A DNA stretch of 64,000 nt from Calidihabitans tengchongensis (GCA_031459615.1 JAVKIE010000003.1:62001-126000); one strand, 5' to 3'; positions 42,070 to 50,913 are shown, counted from the stretch's first letter. The notes: generated by a model not told the origin, from the sequence alone. Translations and numbers: made by a program.

Positions 42070-42876
42070 TCACCGCTCTACCGCCTCCACGCCCCGGGCC
42101 GCCGGGCGGTTGCGTTCGTGGATGAGCCGCAGGCCCTCCAGGGTCAGCAGCGGGTCCAGGTGGTCGATGGACCGGCACTCGTCGGCGATCAGCTCCGCCC
42201 ACCCGCCGGTGGCCACCACCACCGCGGGCGCGCCCAGTTCCGCCCGCATCCGGCGGATGATCTCCTCCACCTGTCCCACGAAACCGTAGACGATGCCGGC
42301 CTGCATGGCGGTGACGGTGGAGCGGCCGATCACGGTGCGGGGCTTGCTGAGCTCGATGCGGGGGAGCTGGGCCGTGTGCTCGGCCAGGGCGTCCACCGAG
42401 ATGCCGATGCCGGGCGCGATGGCGCCGCCCAGGAAGTCCCCGTCGGCGGACACCGCGGTGAAGGTGGTGGCGGTGCCGAAGTCCACCACGATGGCGGGCC
42501 CCCCGTACCGGGCGTACACGGCCACCGCATTGCAGATCCGGTCCGCCCCCACCTCCTTGGGGTTCTCGTACAGGATCCGGATCCCGGTGCGCACCCCGGG
42601 GCCCACCACCAGAGGCGTGACCCGGAAGTACCGACGGCACAGGCGGTCGAAGACGTCGGTGAGCGGCGGCACCACCGAGGAGATGGCGGCCGCCTCCACT
42701 CCGGCGAACTCCATCCCGGCGTGCTGGAACAGCGCCCGCAGGAGCATGGCGTACTCGTCGTCGGTCCTGTCCAGGACCGTGGCCAGGCGCCAGTGGACCA
42801 GCAGCGCCGCGTCCCGGTAGACACCGACCTTGATCTGGGTGTTGTTGATGTTCAGGGCCAGCAGCATCTCCCTCAC
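42070..42876 (-). CDS. coaX: Type III pantothenate kinase CoaX, altered first motif
   Basis: A 268-residue ASKHA-fold kinase for the first step of coenzyme A synthesis. GADRICNAVA (catalytic Asp), VVDFGTATTFTAV and GGAIAPGIGIS match CoaX well. The first phosphate motif, normally D-I/V-G-N-T, reads N-I-N-N-T here (residues 9-13), losing the conserved Asp. Frame and length are normal, so this may be a tolerated variant or a loss of kinase function. GTG at 42876 is chosen for the GGAG eight to nine bases upstream; an ATG three codons on has no free ribosome site. An ECF S component precedes it, 12 bases away. Confidence 0.88.
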   Translation of the reverse strand: MREMLLALNINNTQIKVGVYRDAALLVHWRLATVLDRTDDEYAMLLRALFQHAGMEFAGVEAAAISSVVPPLTDVFDRLCRRYFRVTPLVVGPGVRTGIRILYENPKEVGADRICNAVAVYARYGGPAIVVDFGTATTFTAVSADGDFLGGAIAPGIGISVDALAEHTAQLPRIELSKPRTVIGRSTVTAMQAGIVYGFVGQVEEIIRRMRAELGAPAVVVATGGWAELIADECRSIDHLDPLLTLEGLRLIHERNRPAARGVEAVER

Positions 42877-42888
42877 CGGAGCGGACTC

Positions 42889-43671
42889 CTACCGCCCCCG
42901 CGCCGCCTCCACCGCCCGGCACACCGGCACCGTGACCACCACGGCCAGGACCACCTCCGGCAGCCCGTGGGTCGCGCCGATGACGAACGCCGCCCCCGCG
43001 GGGATGTAGCCGAACGCCACCATGAGGCTCAGCACGCCCACCGTGTTGGTCAGGGTGCCCGCCACCGCCGCGGCGGCCGGCGCCGCGTTGGCTCCCCTCA
43101 GGGCGGCGTAGGCCATGGCTGCGGCGGCGACGCCAGCGGCCGCCGCCACCCACGGCCGGACGACGGTGGCCGCCGCCACCGCGTGGTAGGCGGCGATCAG
43201 CCAGCTGGGAGCGATCGCCCCGGCGGCATACGCCTCTTCGAAGCGGGAGGCGCCGGGCCCGAGGATGGTGAACATGCCGGCGCCCAGAACGGCCGCCGCC
43301 AGGGCCCGGGCGTACCGGCGCTGGAGGGCTGCGAAGACCAGGGCGGCGACCACGCCGATGAGGATCCGCGGGCCGAAGGCGATCACGGGGTTCTTGAAGA
43401 TCGGGGTGGTGGAGCGGTAGAAGCTCCAGAACCCGAAGATGCCACCCACCAGCGCGCCGGCCACCGGGCCCTCCAGCACCCCGGCGATGATGGCCGGGAT
43501 GTGCATGGTGGTGGCCGCGCCCGCGGGGGTGGGCGCGGGAATGAAGCCCAACCCGGGCACGTAGCCCAGGACGGCGGCCACCGCCCCCAGGGCTCCGGTC
43601 ACCGAGATGTCCCGGGCGGACAGACGAAACCCCTTCCGGAGAACGGAAGGGGCGTATCCGGGCTGTGCCAT
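42889..43671 (-). CDS. ECF transporter S component, possibly for pantothenate
   Basis: A 260-residue membrane protein with six or more helices and a short cytoplasmic N-terminus carrying SVTGALGAVAAVLGYVPG, the Ala/Gly-rich first helix typical of ECF S components; ATTMHIPAIIAGVLEGPVAG follows. The energising ATPases and T component are not encoded here and would be shared. Because coaX is 12 bases downstream, pantothenate is the natural guess for its substrate, but S-component sequences do not reveal substrates reliably. ATG at 43671 follows CGGAGGGAT, which can pair with a leader segment. Confidence 0.75.
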   Translation of the reverse strand: MAQPGYAPSVLRKGFRLSARDISVTGALGAVAAVLGYVPGLGFIPAPTPAGAATTMHIPAIIAGVLEGPVAGALVGGIFGFWSFYRSTTPIFKNPVIAFGPRILIGVVAALVFAALQRRYARALAAAVLGAGMFTILGPGASRFEEAYAAGAIAPSWLIAAYHAVAAATVVRPWVAAAAGVAAAAMAYAALRGANAAPAAAAVAGTLTNTVGVLSLMVAFGYIPAGAAFVIGATHGLPEVVLAVVVTVPVCRAVEAARGR

Positions 43672-43678
43672 GGTATCC

Positions 43679-43711
43679 CTCCGTTCCAGTCTCTTCGAGT
43701 ACCGGACGGAG
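43679..43711 (-). promoter_or_regulatory. Possible ribosome-site-sequestering stem
   Basis: On the minus strand, CTCCGT (43711-43706) can pair with ACGGAG (43684-43679), which overlaps the ribosome site of the S-component gene. A TACAGT -10 box at about 43772-43777 would start a leader of about 95 bases. No known riboswitch class was recognised; translation control by a ligand or protein is a hypothesis. Confidence 0.3.
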
Positions 43712-43796
43712 CCTGATCGAGTGGCTCTGTTCGGGAGTCCGGCCCCGGGACGGTGCCGGCTCTCTGCATACTGTACCACATCCGGCCCGGCGGCGG

Positions 43797-44747
43797 TCAG
43801 GGGTCGGCCAGCCCGGGAATCCCCGCCAGCCCCCGGGCCAGACGCACCGCGCGCTTGACGGCCTCCGCCACCGCGGCCGCGGCGGCGGCGCCCAGCGCCA
43901 GAGGGTCCGCGTCGGCGGCGCCGGTGGACAGGGCGAAAACGGTGTCCCCGTCATACAGGGTATGGACGGGCGAGATGACCCGGGCGAGCCCGTCGTGGCC
44001 CAGCTGGGCCAGCTTGTTGGCCTGCTCCTTGGTCAGCCGGGCGTTGGTGGCCACCACCGCCAGCGTGGTGTTGGTGGCCAGCCCCGCCGGCCGCACGCCG
44101 CCCACCAGCGCCCGGGCCGTGTCCAGGAAGCGACCGCTGGCGGGATCCCGGGCGCCAGCCAGGATCTGTCCCGTCCGGTCGTCCAGAACGTCCCCGAAGG
44201 CGTTGACCACCGCCAGGGCGCCCACCACCACGTCCCCGGGCAGGCGCAGCGACCACGTGCCCACGCCGGCCTTCATGGCCGTCGCCGACCCGCCCAGCTT
44301 GCCCACGGTCGCCCCGGTCCCGGCGCCGACGCTCCCCTCCTCCACCGGCCCGGCCGACGCCGCGAGGGCCGCAGCGTATCCCATGGCCGCATCCGGCCGC
44401 ACCAGCGGGCTGCCCACGGCCAGATCAAAGATCACCGCCGCGGGGACGATGGGCACCTTGGCCACCCGCGCGTCGTAGCCCACCCCCCGTTCCTCCAGGA
44501 AGCGCATCACCCCGTCGGCGGCGGCCAGGCCGAAGGCGCTGCCCCCGGTCAGCAGGACCGCGTGGATCCGCTCCACCAGCGTCATGGGGCGCAGCAGATC
44601 CGTCTCCCGGGTCCCGGGCGCGGACCCCCGCACGTCCACGCCGCCCACCGCGCCGCGCTCGCACAGGACCACCGTGCACCCAGTGGCCGCCTGCAGGTCG
44701 GTGGCGTGACCGACGCTCACTCCCGGTACGTCGGTGATCTGAGCCAT
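43797..44747 (-). CDS. P1-family (DmpA-like) N-terminal-nucleophile aminopeptidase
   Basis: A 316-residue peptidase that cleaves itself to expose its nucleophile. Hallmarks are VPGVSVGHATD near the N-terminus, LLTGGSAFGLAAADGV, VGAGTGATVGK, and the probable self-cleavage site ATNTTLAVVATNA (Asn-Thr at about residues 232-234). Members act as D-aminopeptidases or beta-peptidyl aminopeptidases; substrate here unknown. ATG at 44747 lies within the end of birA (31-base overlap). Last gene of the long chain running from ftcD. Confidence 0.87.
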   Translation of the reverse strand: MAQITDVPGVSVGHATDLQAATGCTVVLCERGAVGGVDVRGSAPGTRETDLLRPMTLVERIHAVLLTGGSAFGLAAADGVMRFLEERGVGYDARVAKVPIVPAAVIFDLAVGSPLVRPDAAMGYAAALAASAGPVEEGSVGAGTGATVGKLGGSATAMKAGVGTWSLRLPGDVVVGALAVVNAFGDVLDDRTGQILAGARDPASGRFLDTARALVGGVRPAGLATNTTLAVVATNARLTKEQANKLAQLGHDGLARVISPVHTLYDGDTVFALSTGAADADPLALGAAAAAAVAEAVKRAVRLARGLAGIPGLADP

Positions 44748-45535
44748 GGCCGCTCCTCTCTGGCCGCGGGCGCGGGACGCAGCGACACCTCTCCGGCGAC
44801 CACCCGCACGCGGCCGGCCGCCGTGCGGATCACCAGGGCGCCCGTGTCGTCCACGTCCTCCGCCACCCCCTCCACCTCCCGGGCGCCGCCCGTCCGCACG
44901 CGCCGGCCCAGGGTGGCGCTGCGGCGGCGCCAGGCGGCCACCACCGCAGCGGGATCCTGGTGCAGCAGGTCGTAGTATTCCTCGCACCGGGACAACACAT
45001 CGGCCGCCAGCAACGCCAGGTCCACATCGCTCCCCGTAAGAGACCGCAGGGACGTGGCATCCTGGCGCACCTCGGCGGGCAACGCGTCCACGTCGAGGTT
45101 GGCGTTCACCCCGACGCCCGCGACGGCCGCGGAGCCGGCCGCCTCCACCAGCACCCCGGCCAGCTTGCTGTCACCCACCACCACGTCGTTGGGCCATTTC
45201 AGGGCTGCGCGCACGCCGGCAGTGGCGGCGGCGGCGTCGGCCGTCGCCAGGGCCACCGCGAACCCCACCAGGGGCCACTGCGCCACCGGCAGGCCCGGGC
45301 GCAGCACCACGGACATCCACAGGCCTCCGGGCGGAGAGAGCCACCGACGGCCGCGCCGGCCGCGGCCCGCGGTCTGCACCCGGGCGATGACCGCGGTCCC
45401 CTCCGGCGCGCCGGCGTCGGCCATCTCGCGGGCCCGGTCGTTGGTGGACCCCACCCGATCCAGAACCACCACCGGGCGGCCGAATCGGCGCGTCCGCAGC
45501 CGCGCCGCCACCGCGGCCTCGGTCAGGTCGGCCAT
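44717..45535 (-). CDS. birA: Biotin--[acetyl-CoA carboxylase] ligase
   Basis: A 272-residue group I biotin protein ligase without an N-terminal DNA-binding domain, so it is not a repressor. Catalytic core: VGSTNDRAREMA, ARVQTAGRGRRGRRWLSPPGGL (biotinyl-AMP binding loop), LKWPNDVVV with the catalytic Lys, KLAGVLVE; C-terminal SH3-like cap about 225-260. ATG at 45535 overlaps the preceding kinase gene by 13 bases. It attaches biotin to carboxylase carrier proteins encoded elsewhere. Confidence 0.92.
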   Translation of the reverse strand: MADLTEAAVAARLRTRRFGRPVVVLDRVGSTNDRAREMADAGAPEGTAVIARVQTAGRGRRGRRWLSPPGGLWMSVVLRPGLPVAQWPLVGFAVALATADAAAATAGVRAALKWPNDVVVGDSKLAGVLVEAAGSAAVAGVGVNANLDVDALPAEVRQDATSLRSLTGSDVDLALLAADVLSRCEEYYDLLHQDPAAVVAAWRRRSATLGRRVRTGGAREVEGVAEDVDDTGALVIRTAAGRVRVVAGEVSLRPAPAAREERPWLRSPTYRE

Positions 45536-46179
45536 GCCTCCCTCCGGCTGCCGGGCCCGGCGCCTCCCCCGGCCGCTCCGGTCCCCAGGCGGTTCTGGAC
45601 AGCCTCCACCACAGGGTCCAGCCTGTCGAGGTCCAGGCGGTCGGCGTCCACGGTGAGGAGGGGGCACAGGGTGAAGCGGTCCACCCACTCCCGGTAGCGT
45701 TCGTTGAGCTGGGCCAGGTAGGACGGCGGGATCCGCTGCTCGTAGGCGCGGCCCCGCTGCCGGATGCGCTCCAGCAGTGTCGGCACCGAGGCCTGCAGGT
45801 GGATGACGAGATCCGGAGGGCGCAGGAGGCCCACCATGGTGGCGAACAGATCGGAGTAGGTGCGGAAGTCCCGCTCGTCCATCAGGCCCTGGAGGTAGAG
45901 GTTGCGGGCAAAGATCTCCGCATCCTCGTAGATGGTCCGGTCCTGAATCACCGGCACGGGGGATCGGGCGATCTCCTGGTGGTGCTGGAAGCGCCGGCTG
46001 AGGAAGAACACCTGCAGGGCGAAGCTCCAGCGGCGCATGTCGGCGTAGAAGTCCGGCAGGTAGGGGTTGTCGTCCACCACCTCGTAGCAGGCGCGCCACC
46101 CCAGGCGGCGGCTGAGGGCGGCGGTCAGGGTGGACTTTCCCGCGCCGATGTTGCCGCTGATGGCTACGAACCACGCCAC
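45523..46179 (-). CDS. Deoxynucleoside kinase, copy 1
   Basis: A 218-residue dNK-family kinase. Walker A GNIGAGKST at residues 9-17; substrate residues in DDNPYLPDFYADMRRW; the dNK signature DRTIYEDAEIFARNLY and lid VRERIRQRGRAYE-like segment (LLERIRQRGRAYEQ). It phosphorylates deoxyadenosine/deoxyguanosine/deoxycytidine-type nucleosides for salvage; the exact base cannot be told. GTG at 46179 follows GGAGGGAGG ten bases back. A second, diverged kinase lies directly upstream, as in the dAK/dGK pairs of lactobacilli and bacilli. Confidence 0.88.
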   Translation of the reverse strand: MAWFVAISGNIGAGKSTLTAALSRRLGWRACYEVVDDNPYLPDFYADMRRWSFALQVFFLSRRFQHHQEIARSPVPVIQDRTIYEDAEIFARNLYLQGLMDERDFRTYSDLFATMVGLLRPPDLVIHLQASVPTLLERIRQRGRAYEQRIPPSYLAQLNERYREWVDRFTLCPLLTVDADRLDLDRLDPVVEAVQNRLGTGAAGGGAGPGSRREAWPT

Positions 46180-46210
46180 GGGCAGGGTGCCTCCCTCCGG
46201 ACGCGCGTCC

Positions 46211-46882
46211 TCATTGTACCCGGGGTGTGCCCCGCGCCACATAGGCCAGGATGGCGCGCAGGTCCGCGTCGCTGAAGATATCCACCCGATCCGTGTCCAC
46301 CTGCAGCACCGGCGCGTCGCCGTAGGAGTCGAAGAACTCGTCGTAGGCCTGGCAGAGCCGGGCAAGATAGGCCGGCTGCAGGGCCCGCTCGAACGGACGG
46401 CCGCGCCGGGCGATGCGCTCCAGCAGCGTCGGCAGCGACGCCCGCAGGTATACCACCAGGGAAGGGGTGACCGCGCGGGGCGCCAGCGCAGCGTACACCC
46501 GATCGTACAGGTCCATCTCCTGCGGATCCAGGGTCAGTCGCGCAAACAACCGGTCCTTGGCGAAGATGTAGTCGGTTACCACCGGGACGCCGCGGGCCCG
46601 GGCCTGGCGGACGGCTTCCTGCTGGCGGAAGCGGCTGAGCAGGAAGAAGATCTGGGTCTGGAAGGCCACGGCCCGGATGTCTTCGTAGAACCGGGAGAGA
46701 AACGGGTTCTCCTCCACCACCTCCAGCACCACCTCCGCTTCCAGGGCCTCTCCCAGGCGCCGGGCGAGGGTGGTCTTGCCCACGCCGATGGGGCCTTCCA
46801 CCGCCACCACCGGCACGCCCTCGGGCAGCAGGGGCTCCTGGGCCGACGGGGGAGGTCGGTAGACCAGGCCCTCCCCGTTCAT
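46211..46882 (-). CDS. Deoxynucleoside kinase, copy 2
   Basis: A 223-residue paralogue of copy 1 with an N-terminal extension of about 20 residues. Walker A GPIGVGKTT; EENPFLSRFYEDIRAVAF; the signature TDYIFAKDRLFARLTL replaces DR-x-I-Y-E-D, closer to the deoxyguanosine kinase type; lid LLERIARRGRPFE. Together with copy 1 it may form a two-subunit salvage enzyme, as known for dAK/dGK of Lactobacillus; this is inference. The ATG overlaps the folK stop by four bases. Confidence 0.88.
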   Translation of the reverse strand: MNGEGLVYRPPPSAQEPLLPEGVPVVAVEGPIGVGKTTLARRLGEALEAEVVLEVVEENPFLSRFYEDIRAVAFQTQIFFLLSRFRQQEAVRQARARGVPVVTDYIFAKDRLFARLTLDPQEMDLYDRVYAALAPRAVTPSLVVYLRASLPTLLERIARRGRPFERALQPAYLARLCQAYDEFFDSYGDAPVLQVDTDRVDIFSDADLRAILAYVARGTPRVQ

Positions 46883-47445
46883 GGGGACAGGCGGCGGACG
46901 GCCTGGTCGCGCACCCGCGGGAGGAACTGGTCCAGCCGCCTGCCATCGGGCAGGGCGGCGTCGGGCGCGATCTCCAGCAGCGGCTCCAGGACGAAGCGCC
47001 GGCGGGTGATCTCCGGGTGGGGAATGACCAGGGCCGGGGTGTTTACCACCAGGTCCCCGTACAGCAGGATGTCCACGTCGATGGAACGCGGCCCCCAGCG
47101 CTCGCCGCGCACCCGCCCCAGCGACCGCTCCACCTCCTGGGCCAGGGACAGCAGGGCCTGCGGGGGGAGATCGGTCTCCACCTGAGCCACCATGTTCACA
47201 AAGGGCGGCTGGTCGGTCTTCCCCACCGGGGCCGTCTCGTACAGCGACGAACGGCGCACCACCCGCACCCGCCCCGAGGACTCCAGCGCCGCCAGCGCCT
47301 GCTCCACCAGCCGCGCCCGGTCGCCCAGGTTGGAGCCCAGTCCCAGAAAGACCCGGGATCGCGGGACGGGGGGGATGCCGGGGGTCGAGGTTCGGGGGTC
47401 AGGACGCCTCAACGGGTCAGCGCTCCATCGGTCCAGCGGTGTCAC
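46879..47445 (-). CDS. folK: HPPK, folate pathway pyrophosphokinase
   Basis: A 188-residue 6-hydroxymethyl-dihydropterin pyrophosphokinase. After an unusual 30-residue Pro/Arg-rich N-terminal stretch comes VFLGLGSNLGDR, SSLYETAPVG, QPPFVNMVAQVET, GERWGPRSIDVDILLYGD and IPHPEITRRRFVLEPL, all standard. The GTG at 47445 overlaps the folB stop by four bases; the extension may be untranslated if a later start is used, but none with a ribosome site is seen before the core. Confidence 0.92.
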   Translation of the reverse strand: MTPLDRWSADPLRRPDPRTSTPGIPPVPRSRVFLGLGSNLGDRARLVEQALAALESSGRVRVVRRSSLYETAPVGKTDQPPFVNMVAQVETDLPPQALLSLAQEVERSLGRVRGERWGPRSIDVDILLYGDLVVNTPALVIPHPEITRRRFVLEPLLEIAPDAALPDGRRLDQFLPRVRDQAVRRLSP

Positions 47446-47810
47446 GCCCGGCGGCGGACGATCTCCACCGCGGCGTAGTCCACGGGGCCGGGCAGGGGTA
47501 CCGACGGCTTGCGCACCCGCACGCGCACGGCGGTCACGGCCCCCAGGCCCAGCAGGCGGGCGGCCACCTCCTCCGCCACCGCCTCCAGCAACCGGCGCGG
47601 CGGTCCCTCCACCACCTCCCGGACGAGGTCGTACACCCGCCGGTAGTCCACGGTGGCGGCCAGGTCGTCGGTGCGCCCGGCAGGTCTCAGGTCCGCCAGC
47701 AGGTCCACATCCACCACGAACTCCTGGCCCCGGGCGCGCTCCTCCGGGAGGACGCCGTGATAGCCGAAAAAGCGCATGCCCTCCAGGATGATGCGGTCGG
47801 TGGGATCCAC
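47442..47810 (-). CDS. folB: Dihydroneopterin aldolase
   Basis: A 122-residue T-fold enzyme making 6-hydroxymethyl-dihydropterin. Typical features: ILEGMRFFGYHGVLPEER, the catalytic Lys near the C-terminus in VRVRKPSVPLPGPVDYAAVEI, and TVDYRRVYDLV. The GTG start follows GGGAGTGAGCG. The stop overlaps folK. folP and folE are not nearby. Confidence 0.93.
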   Translation of the reverse strand: MDPTDRIILEGMRFFGYHGVLPEERARGQEFVVDVDLLADLRPAGRTDDLAATVDYRRVYDLVREVVEGPPRRLLEAVAEEVAARLLGLGAVTAVRVRVRKPSVPLPGPVDYAAVEIVRRRA

Positions 47811-47813
47811 CGC

Positions 47814-48515
47814 TCACTCCCGCCGCCCGGCGCGGTCGCCCGAGGCCGGCGGGCCGCCCGCCGAGGTGTCCTGGCCGGGAGGGGCCGGGGGCATCGGGAT
47901 GGGGCCCAGCCGCTTTTCGACCACCGCCAGGGCCTCGTCGCGCACCACCTCGGCCCGCTGGAGCAGCGCGCGGACCTGCTCGCCGGTCCGGGCCACATAG
48001 GCCGCATCCCGCAGGGACGTCAGGTTGATCCGGACGTTGAGCAGCGCGCCGGTGGCCGCCGCGTAGGCCAGCAGGACCGCGACCCCGACGTCGCTGATGG
48101 CGGCGGCCGCCCCGGCCCGCGCCAGGGTGGCGCCCAGGTCCAGCAGGGCCGCGCACCGCGTGGCCACCTCCAGCGGGACCTCGGCGGCCGCGCGCAGCGC
48201 CCCCTGCACCGCCTCCTGGCGGCGCGCGCGCTCTTCCGGAGTGCTCCGCGGCAACCGCATAGCCTGCACCACCGCATCGAACGCCGCCGCATCCCGCTCC
48301 GCCAGGTCCAGGAGGGCCACCCGCTCGGCGTCGGCGGCGGCGGAGGCCTGCGCAAGCGCCGCGTCGTCCTCCCCCTTGCCGGCCGACAGCCGCGCCACCA
48401 TGCCCAGCAGTGCGGCGGCCGCCGCCCCCGCCACCGCCGACGCGGAGCCGCCACCGGGCGTGGGGTCGGAGGAGGCCAGGCGGTCCAGGAACTCCTGCAC
48501 CGACAGCGTCCTCAC
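47814..48515 (-). CDS. fchA: Formimidoyltetrahydrofolate cyclodeaminase
   Basis: A 233-residue helical enzyme converting 5-formimino-THF to 5,10-methenyl-THF plus ammonia, the step after FtcD in histidine breakdown. Hallmarks: SVQEFLDRLASSDPTPGGGSASA (folate-binding Gly loop) and ISDVGVAVLLAYAA. It overlaps hutI by four bases and lies three bases before folB on the same strand, linking one-carbon recovery to folate synthesis. The C-terminal 20 residues are Gly/Pro-rich. Confidence 0.9.
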   Translation of the reverse strand: MRTLSVQEFLDRLASSDPTPGGGSASAVAGAAAAALLGMVARLSAGKGEDDAALAQASAAADAERVALLDLAERDAAAFDAVVQAMRLPRSTPEERARRQEAVQGALRAAAEVPLEVATRCAALLDLGATLARAGAAAAISDVGVAVLLAYAAATGALLNVRINLTSLRDAAYVARTGEQVRALLQRAEVVRDEALAVVEKRLGPIPMPPAPPGQDTSAGGPPASGDRAGRRE

Positions 48516-49774
48516 CGCCGCACCACCCGGCCGCGCTTGACGACCGTATGGATCAGATGCACCCCCGCCTGCATGGCCAGGTGCCGGTAGTCCGGCGCGT
48601 CCAGCACCACCAGGTCGGCCGCCTTGCCCGGCTCCAGGCTGCCCACCTCAGGAGCCATCCCGATGGCGTGGGCGGCGTTGATGGTGGCGGCCACGATGGC
48701 CTCGGCGGGGGTCAGGCGCATGCCCGCGCACGCCAGCGCAATCACCAACGGCATGGCATAGGTGGGCGACGTCCCGGGATTGAAGTCCGACGCCAGCGCC
48801 ACCGGCACGCCCAGCTCCACCATGGCGCGGGCGCGGGCGTAGGGCAGGCCCAGGACCAGGGCCGTGGTCGGGCACAGCACCGCCACCGTGCCCGCGGCCG
48901 CCAGGGCCCGCAGGCCGTCGTCGGACGATCGCAGCAGGTGGTCGGCGGAGACGGCACCGACCTCCGCCGCCAGCCGGGCCCCCCCGGTATCGGCGAACTC
49001 GTCGGCGTGGATCTTCGGCGCCAGCCCCGCGTCTGCCCCCGCCTGCAGCACGCGCCGCGCCTGCTCGGGAGTGAACGCCCCCTCATCGCAGAACACGTCG
49101 CAGAACTCCGCCAGGCCTTCCTCCGCCACCGCCGGGATCATCTCCTCCACCACCAGCTGCACGTACCGGTCAGGCTCTCCGGCGTATTCGGGAGGGACCG
49201 CGTGCGCCCCCAGGAAGGTGGGAACGAGGTCCAGGTCGTGGGATGCCGACAGGCGGTGCGCCGCCCGCAGACACTTGACCTCGTCATCCACCGTCAGCCC
49301 GTAGCCGCTCTTGACCTCCGCCGTGGTGGTCCCGTGGGACAGCATGCCGTCGGCCCGCGGGCGGGCGAGGTCCACCAGCCGGTCCTCGCTGCTGGCCCGG
49401 GTGGCGGCGACGGTGGACAGGATGCCTCCCCCCGCGGCCAGGATATCCTGGTAGCGGGCGCCCCGCAGGCGCCACTCGAACTCGTCCTCCCGCGAGCCGG
49501 CGAAGATGAGGTGGGTGTGGGGATCCACGAAGCCCGGCAGGACCACCCGCCCGGAGGCGTCGATCACCTCCGCGCCCGGCGCGGGCGTCACCTCGTCCAG
49601 AACCTGGGCCGTGGGCCCCGCGGCCACCACGATCCCCTCCACCGCGGCCACGGCGCCGTCCCGGACCAGCCCCACCTCCGCCAGGGCGGCGCCGGTGCGG
49701 GGCGCGTGATTGGGCCCGGCCAGGGTGAGCAGCTGGGCTGCGTGCACCACCAGCAGATCAGCTTCGGTTGTCAT
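48512..49774 (-). CDS. hutI: Imidazolonepropionase
   Basis: A 420-residue amidohydrolase opening imidazolone-propionate to formimino-glutamate, the third step of histidine degradation. Metal ligands: HTH in VDPHTHLIFAG; His in KIHADEF; later SADHLL and SDFNPGTS with the catalytic Asp. The GSREDEFEWRLRGARYQDI region is HutI-specific. Start ATG at 49774; stop overlaps fchA. Confidence 0.95.
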   Translation of the reverse strand: MTTEADLLVVHAAQLLTLAGPNHAPRTGAALAEVGLVRDGAVAAVEGIVVAAGPTAQVLDEVTPAPGAEVIDASGRVVLPGFVDPHTHLIFAGSREDEFEWRLRGARYQDILAAGGGILSTVAATRASSEDRLVDLARPRADGMLSHGTTTAEVKSGYGLTVDDEVKCLRAAHRLSASHDLDLVPTFLGAHAVPPEYAGEPDRYVQLVVEEMIPAVAEEGLAEFCDVFCDEGAFTPEQARRVLQAGADAGLAPKIHADEFADTGGARLAAEVGAVSADHLLRSSDDGLRALAAAGTVAVLCPTTALVLGLPYARARAMVELGVPVALASDFNPGTSPTYAMPLVIALACAGMRLTPAEAIVAATINAAHAIGMAPEVGSLEPGKAADLVVLDAPDYRHLAMQAGVHLIHTVVKRGRVVRR

Positions 49775-49802
49775 GGCGGTCGGCCTCGAGGCTGGGGAAG
49801 GG

Positions 49803-50699
49803 TCATTCCATCAGTTTCGCTTCCAGAATCTGGTCCCGGCGGAAATCGCGCAGGCGAAGGTAGAAGCGCGCCACGTCGGCCACCGCGTCCAGGGGAATGA
49901 GGCCCACCACCTCGCTCTCCTGGATCTCCACCCCGTAGCGGGCGGCCTCAGTGCGAACCAGCTCGAATGCGCGGTACAGGGGCGTGCGGGTGTGGTCCAG
50001 CAGGTTCATGGACACCTGGGCCTGTCCTCCCTCGCTGGTGACGCCCATCGCCTGCACGTTCACCAAGCCTCCGCTGCTCTCGCGCACCGCCCGGGCGACG
50101 CGTTTGGCGACCTCCACGTCGGTGGTGGTCAGGTTGACGTTGAAGGCGATCAGGGGACGCCGCGCCCCGACCACCACGGCCCCGGCGGTCGGGTGGGGAT
50201 GGGGATCGCCCACGTCGGGCGCCCAGGCAGGGTCGGCCATCTTGGCCGCCAGGCCTTCAAACTCCCCCTTGCGGATATCCGGCAGGCGCCGGCGCTCGGG
50301 GCGGGTGGCCGCCTCGGCGTAGAAGTACACGGGCACCCGCAGCTCTTCCCACAGGCGGCGGCCCAGCTCCCGCGCGGCGGCCACGCAGTGCTCCATGGTC
50401 ACGCCGGCGATGGGCACCAGGGGGATGACATCCACGGCCCCCAGCCGCGGGTGCTCGCCCCGGTGGACCCGCATGTCGATGAGCTCCACCGCCCGGCGGG
50501 CGGCGGCCAGGGCCGCGGCTGTCACCGCCTCGAGATCGCCCACGAAAGACAGCACGCAGCGATTGTGGCTCTCGTCGGCCTGCACGTCCAGCAGCCGCGC
50601 CCCGGGTGTCCGGCGAACCTCCTCGGCGATGGCCTCGATGACGTCGCGGCGGCGTCCTTCGCTGAAGTTGGGCACGCACTCAACCAGGATCCCGGACAT
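49803..50699 (-). CDS. ftcD: Glutamate formimidoyltransferase
   Basis: A 298-residue single-domain enzyme that moves the formimino group from formimino-glutamate to tetrahydrofolate. It matches the N-terminal domain of FtcD: VECVPNFSEGRRRDVIEAI, ESHNRCVLSFVG, HRGEHPRLGAVDVIPLVPI and TTDVEVAKRVARAV. The cyclodeaminase part is the separate fchA gene. ATG at 50699 with GAGGAG close by. First gene of the ftcD-hutI-fchA-folB-folK chain; divergent from kptA. Confidence 0.95.
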   Translation of the reverse strand: MSGILVECVPNFSEGRRRDVIEAIAEEVRRTPGARLLDVQADESHNRCVLSFVGDLEAVTAAALAAARRAVELIDMRVHRGEHPRLGAVDVIPLVPIAGVTMEHCVAAARELGRRLWEELRVPVYFYAEAATRPERRRLPDIRKGEFEGLAAKMADPAWAPDVGDPHPHPTAGAVVVGARRPLIAFNVNLTTTDVEVAKRVARAVRESSGGLVNVQAMGVTSEGGQAQVSMNLLDHTRTPLYRAFELVRTEAARYGVEIQESEVVGLIPLDAVADVARFYLRLRDFRRDQILEAKLME

Positions 50700-50913
50700 G
50701 GCTCCTCGGCCATCCGCACCTCGGCGCCCCGCGCCGGGCGCCCCGGACGGTGGACGGTGGGTATGTTCTGTGCGCCGCAGGCGTCCTCCTCGGCGGGCCG
50801 CGGCGCGGGAGGAGGCTCCGCCGGCGTCCGCGAACTCGGCCACTGCCCGCGTGGGCGAGCCGGTGCGGGCGTCGGAGTGCGCCCGGAGCGCCCGCCGGCG
50901 CGGAGCGATTCGG

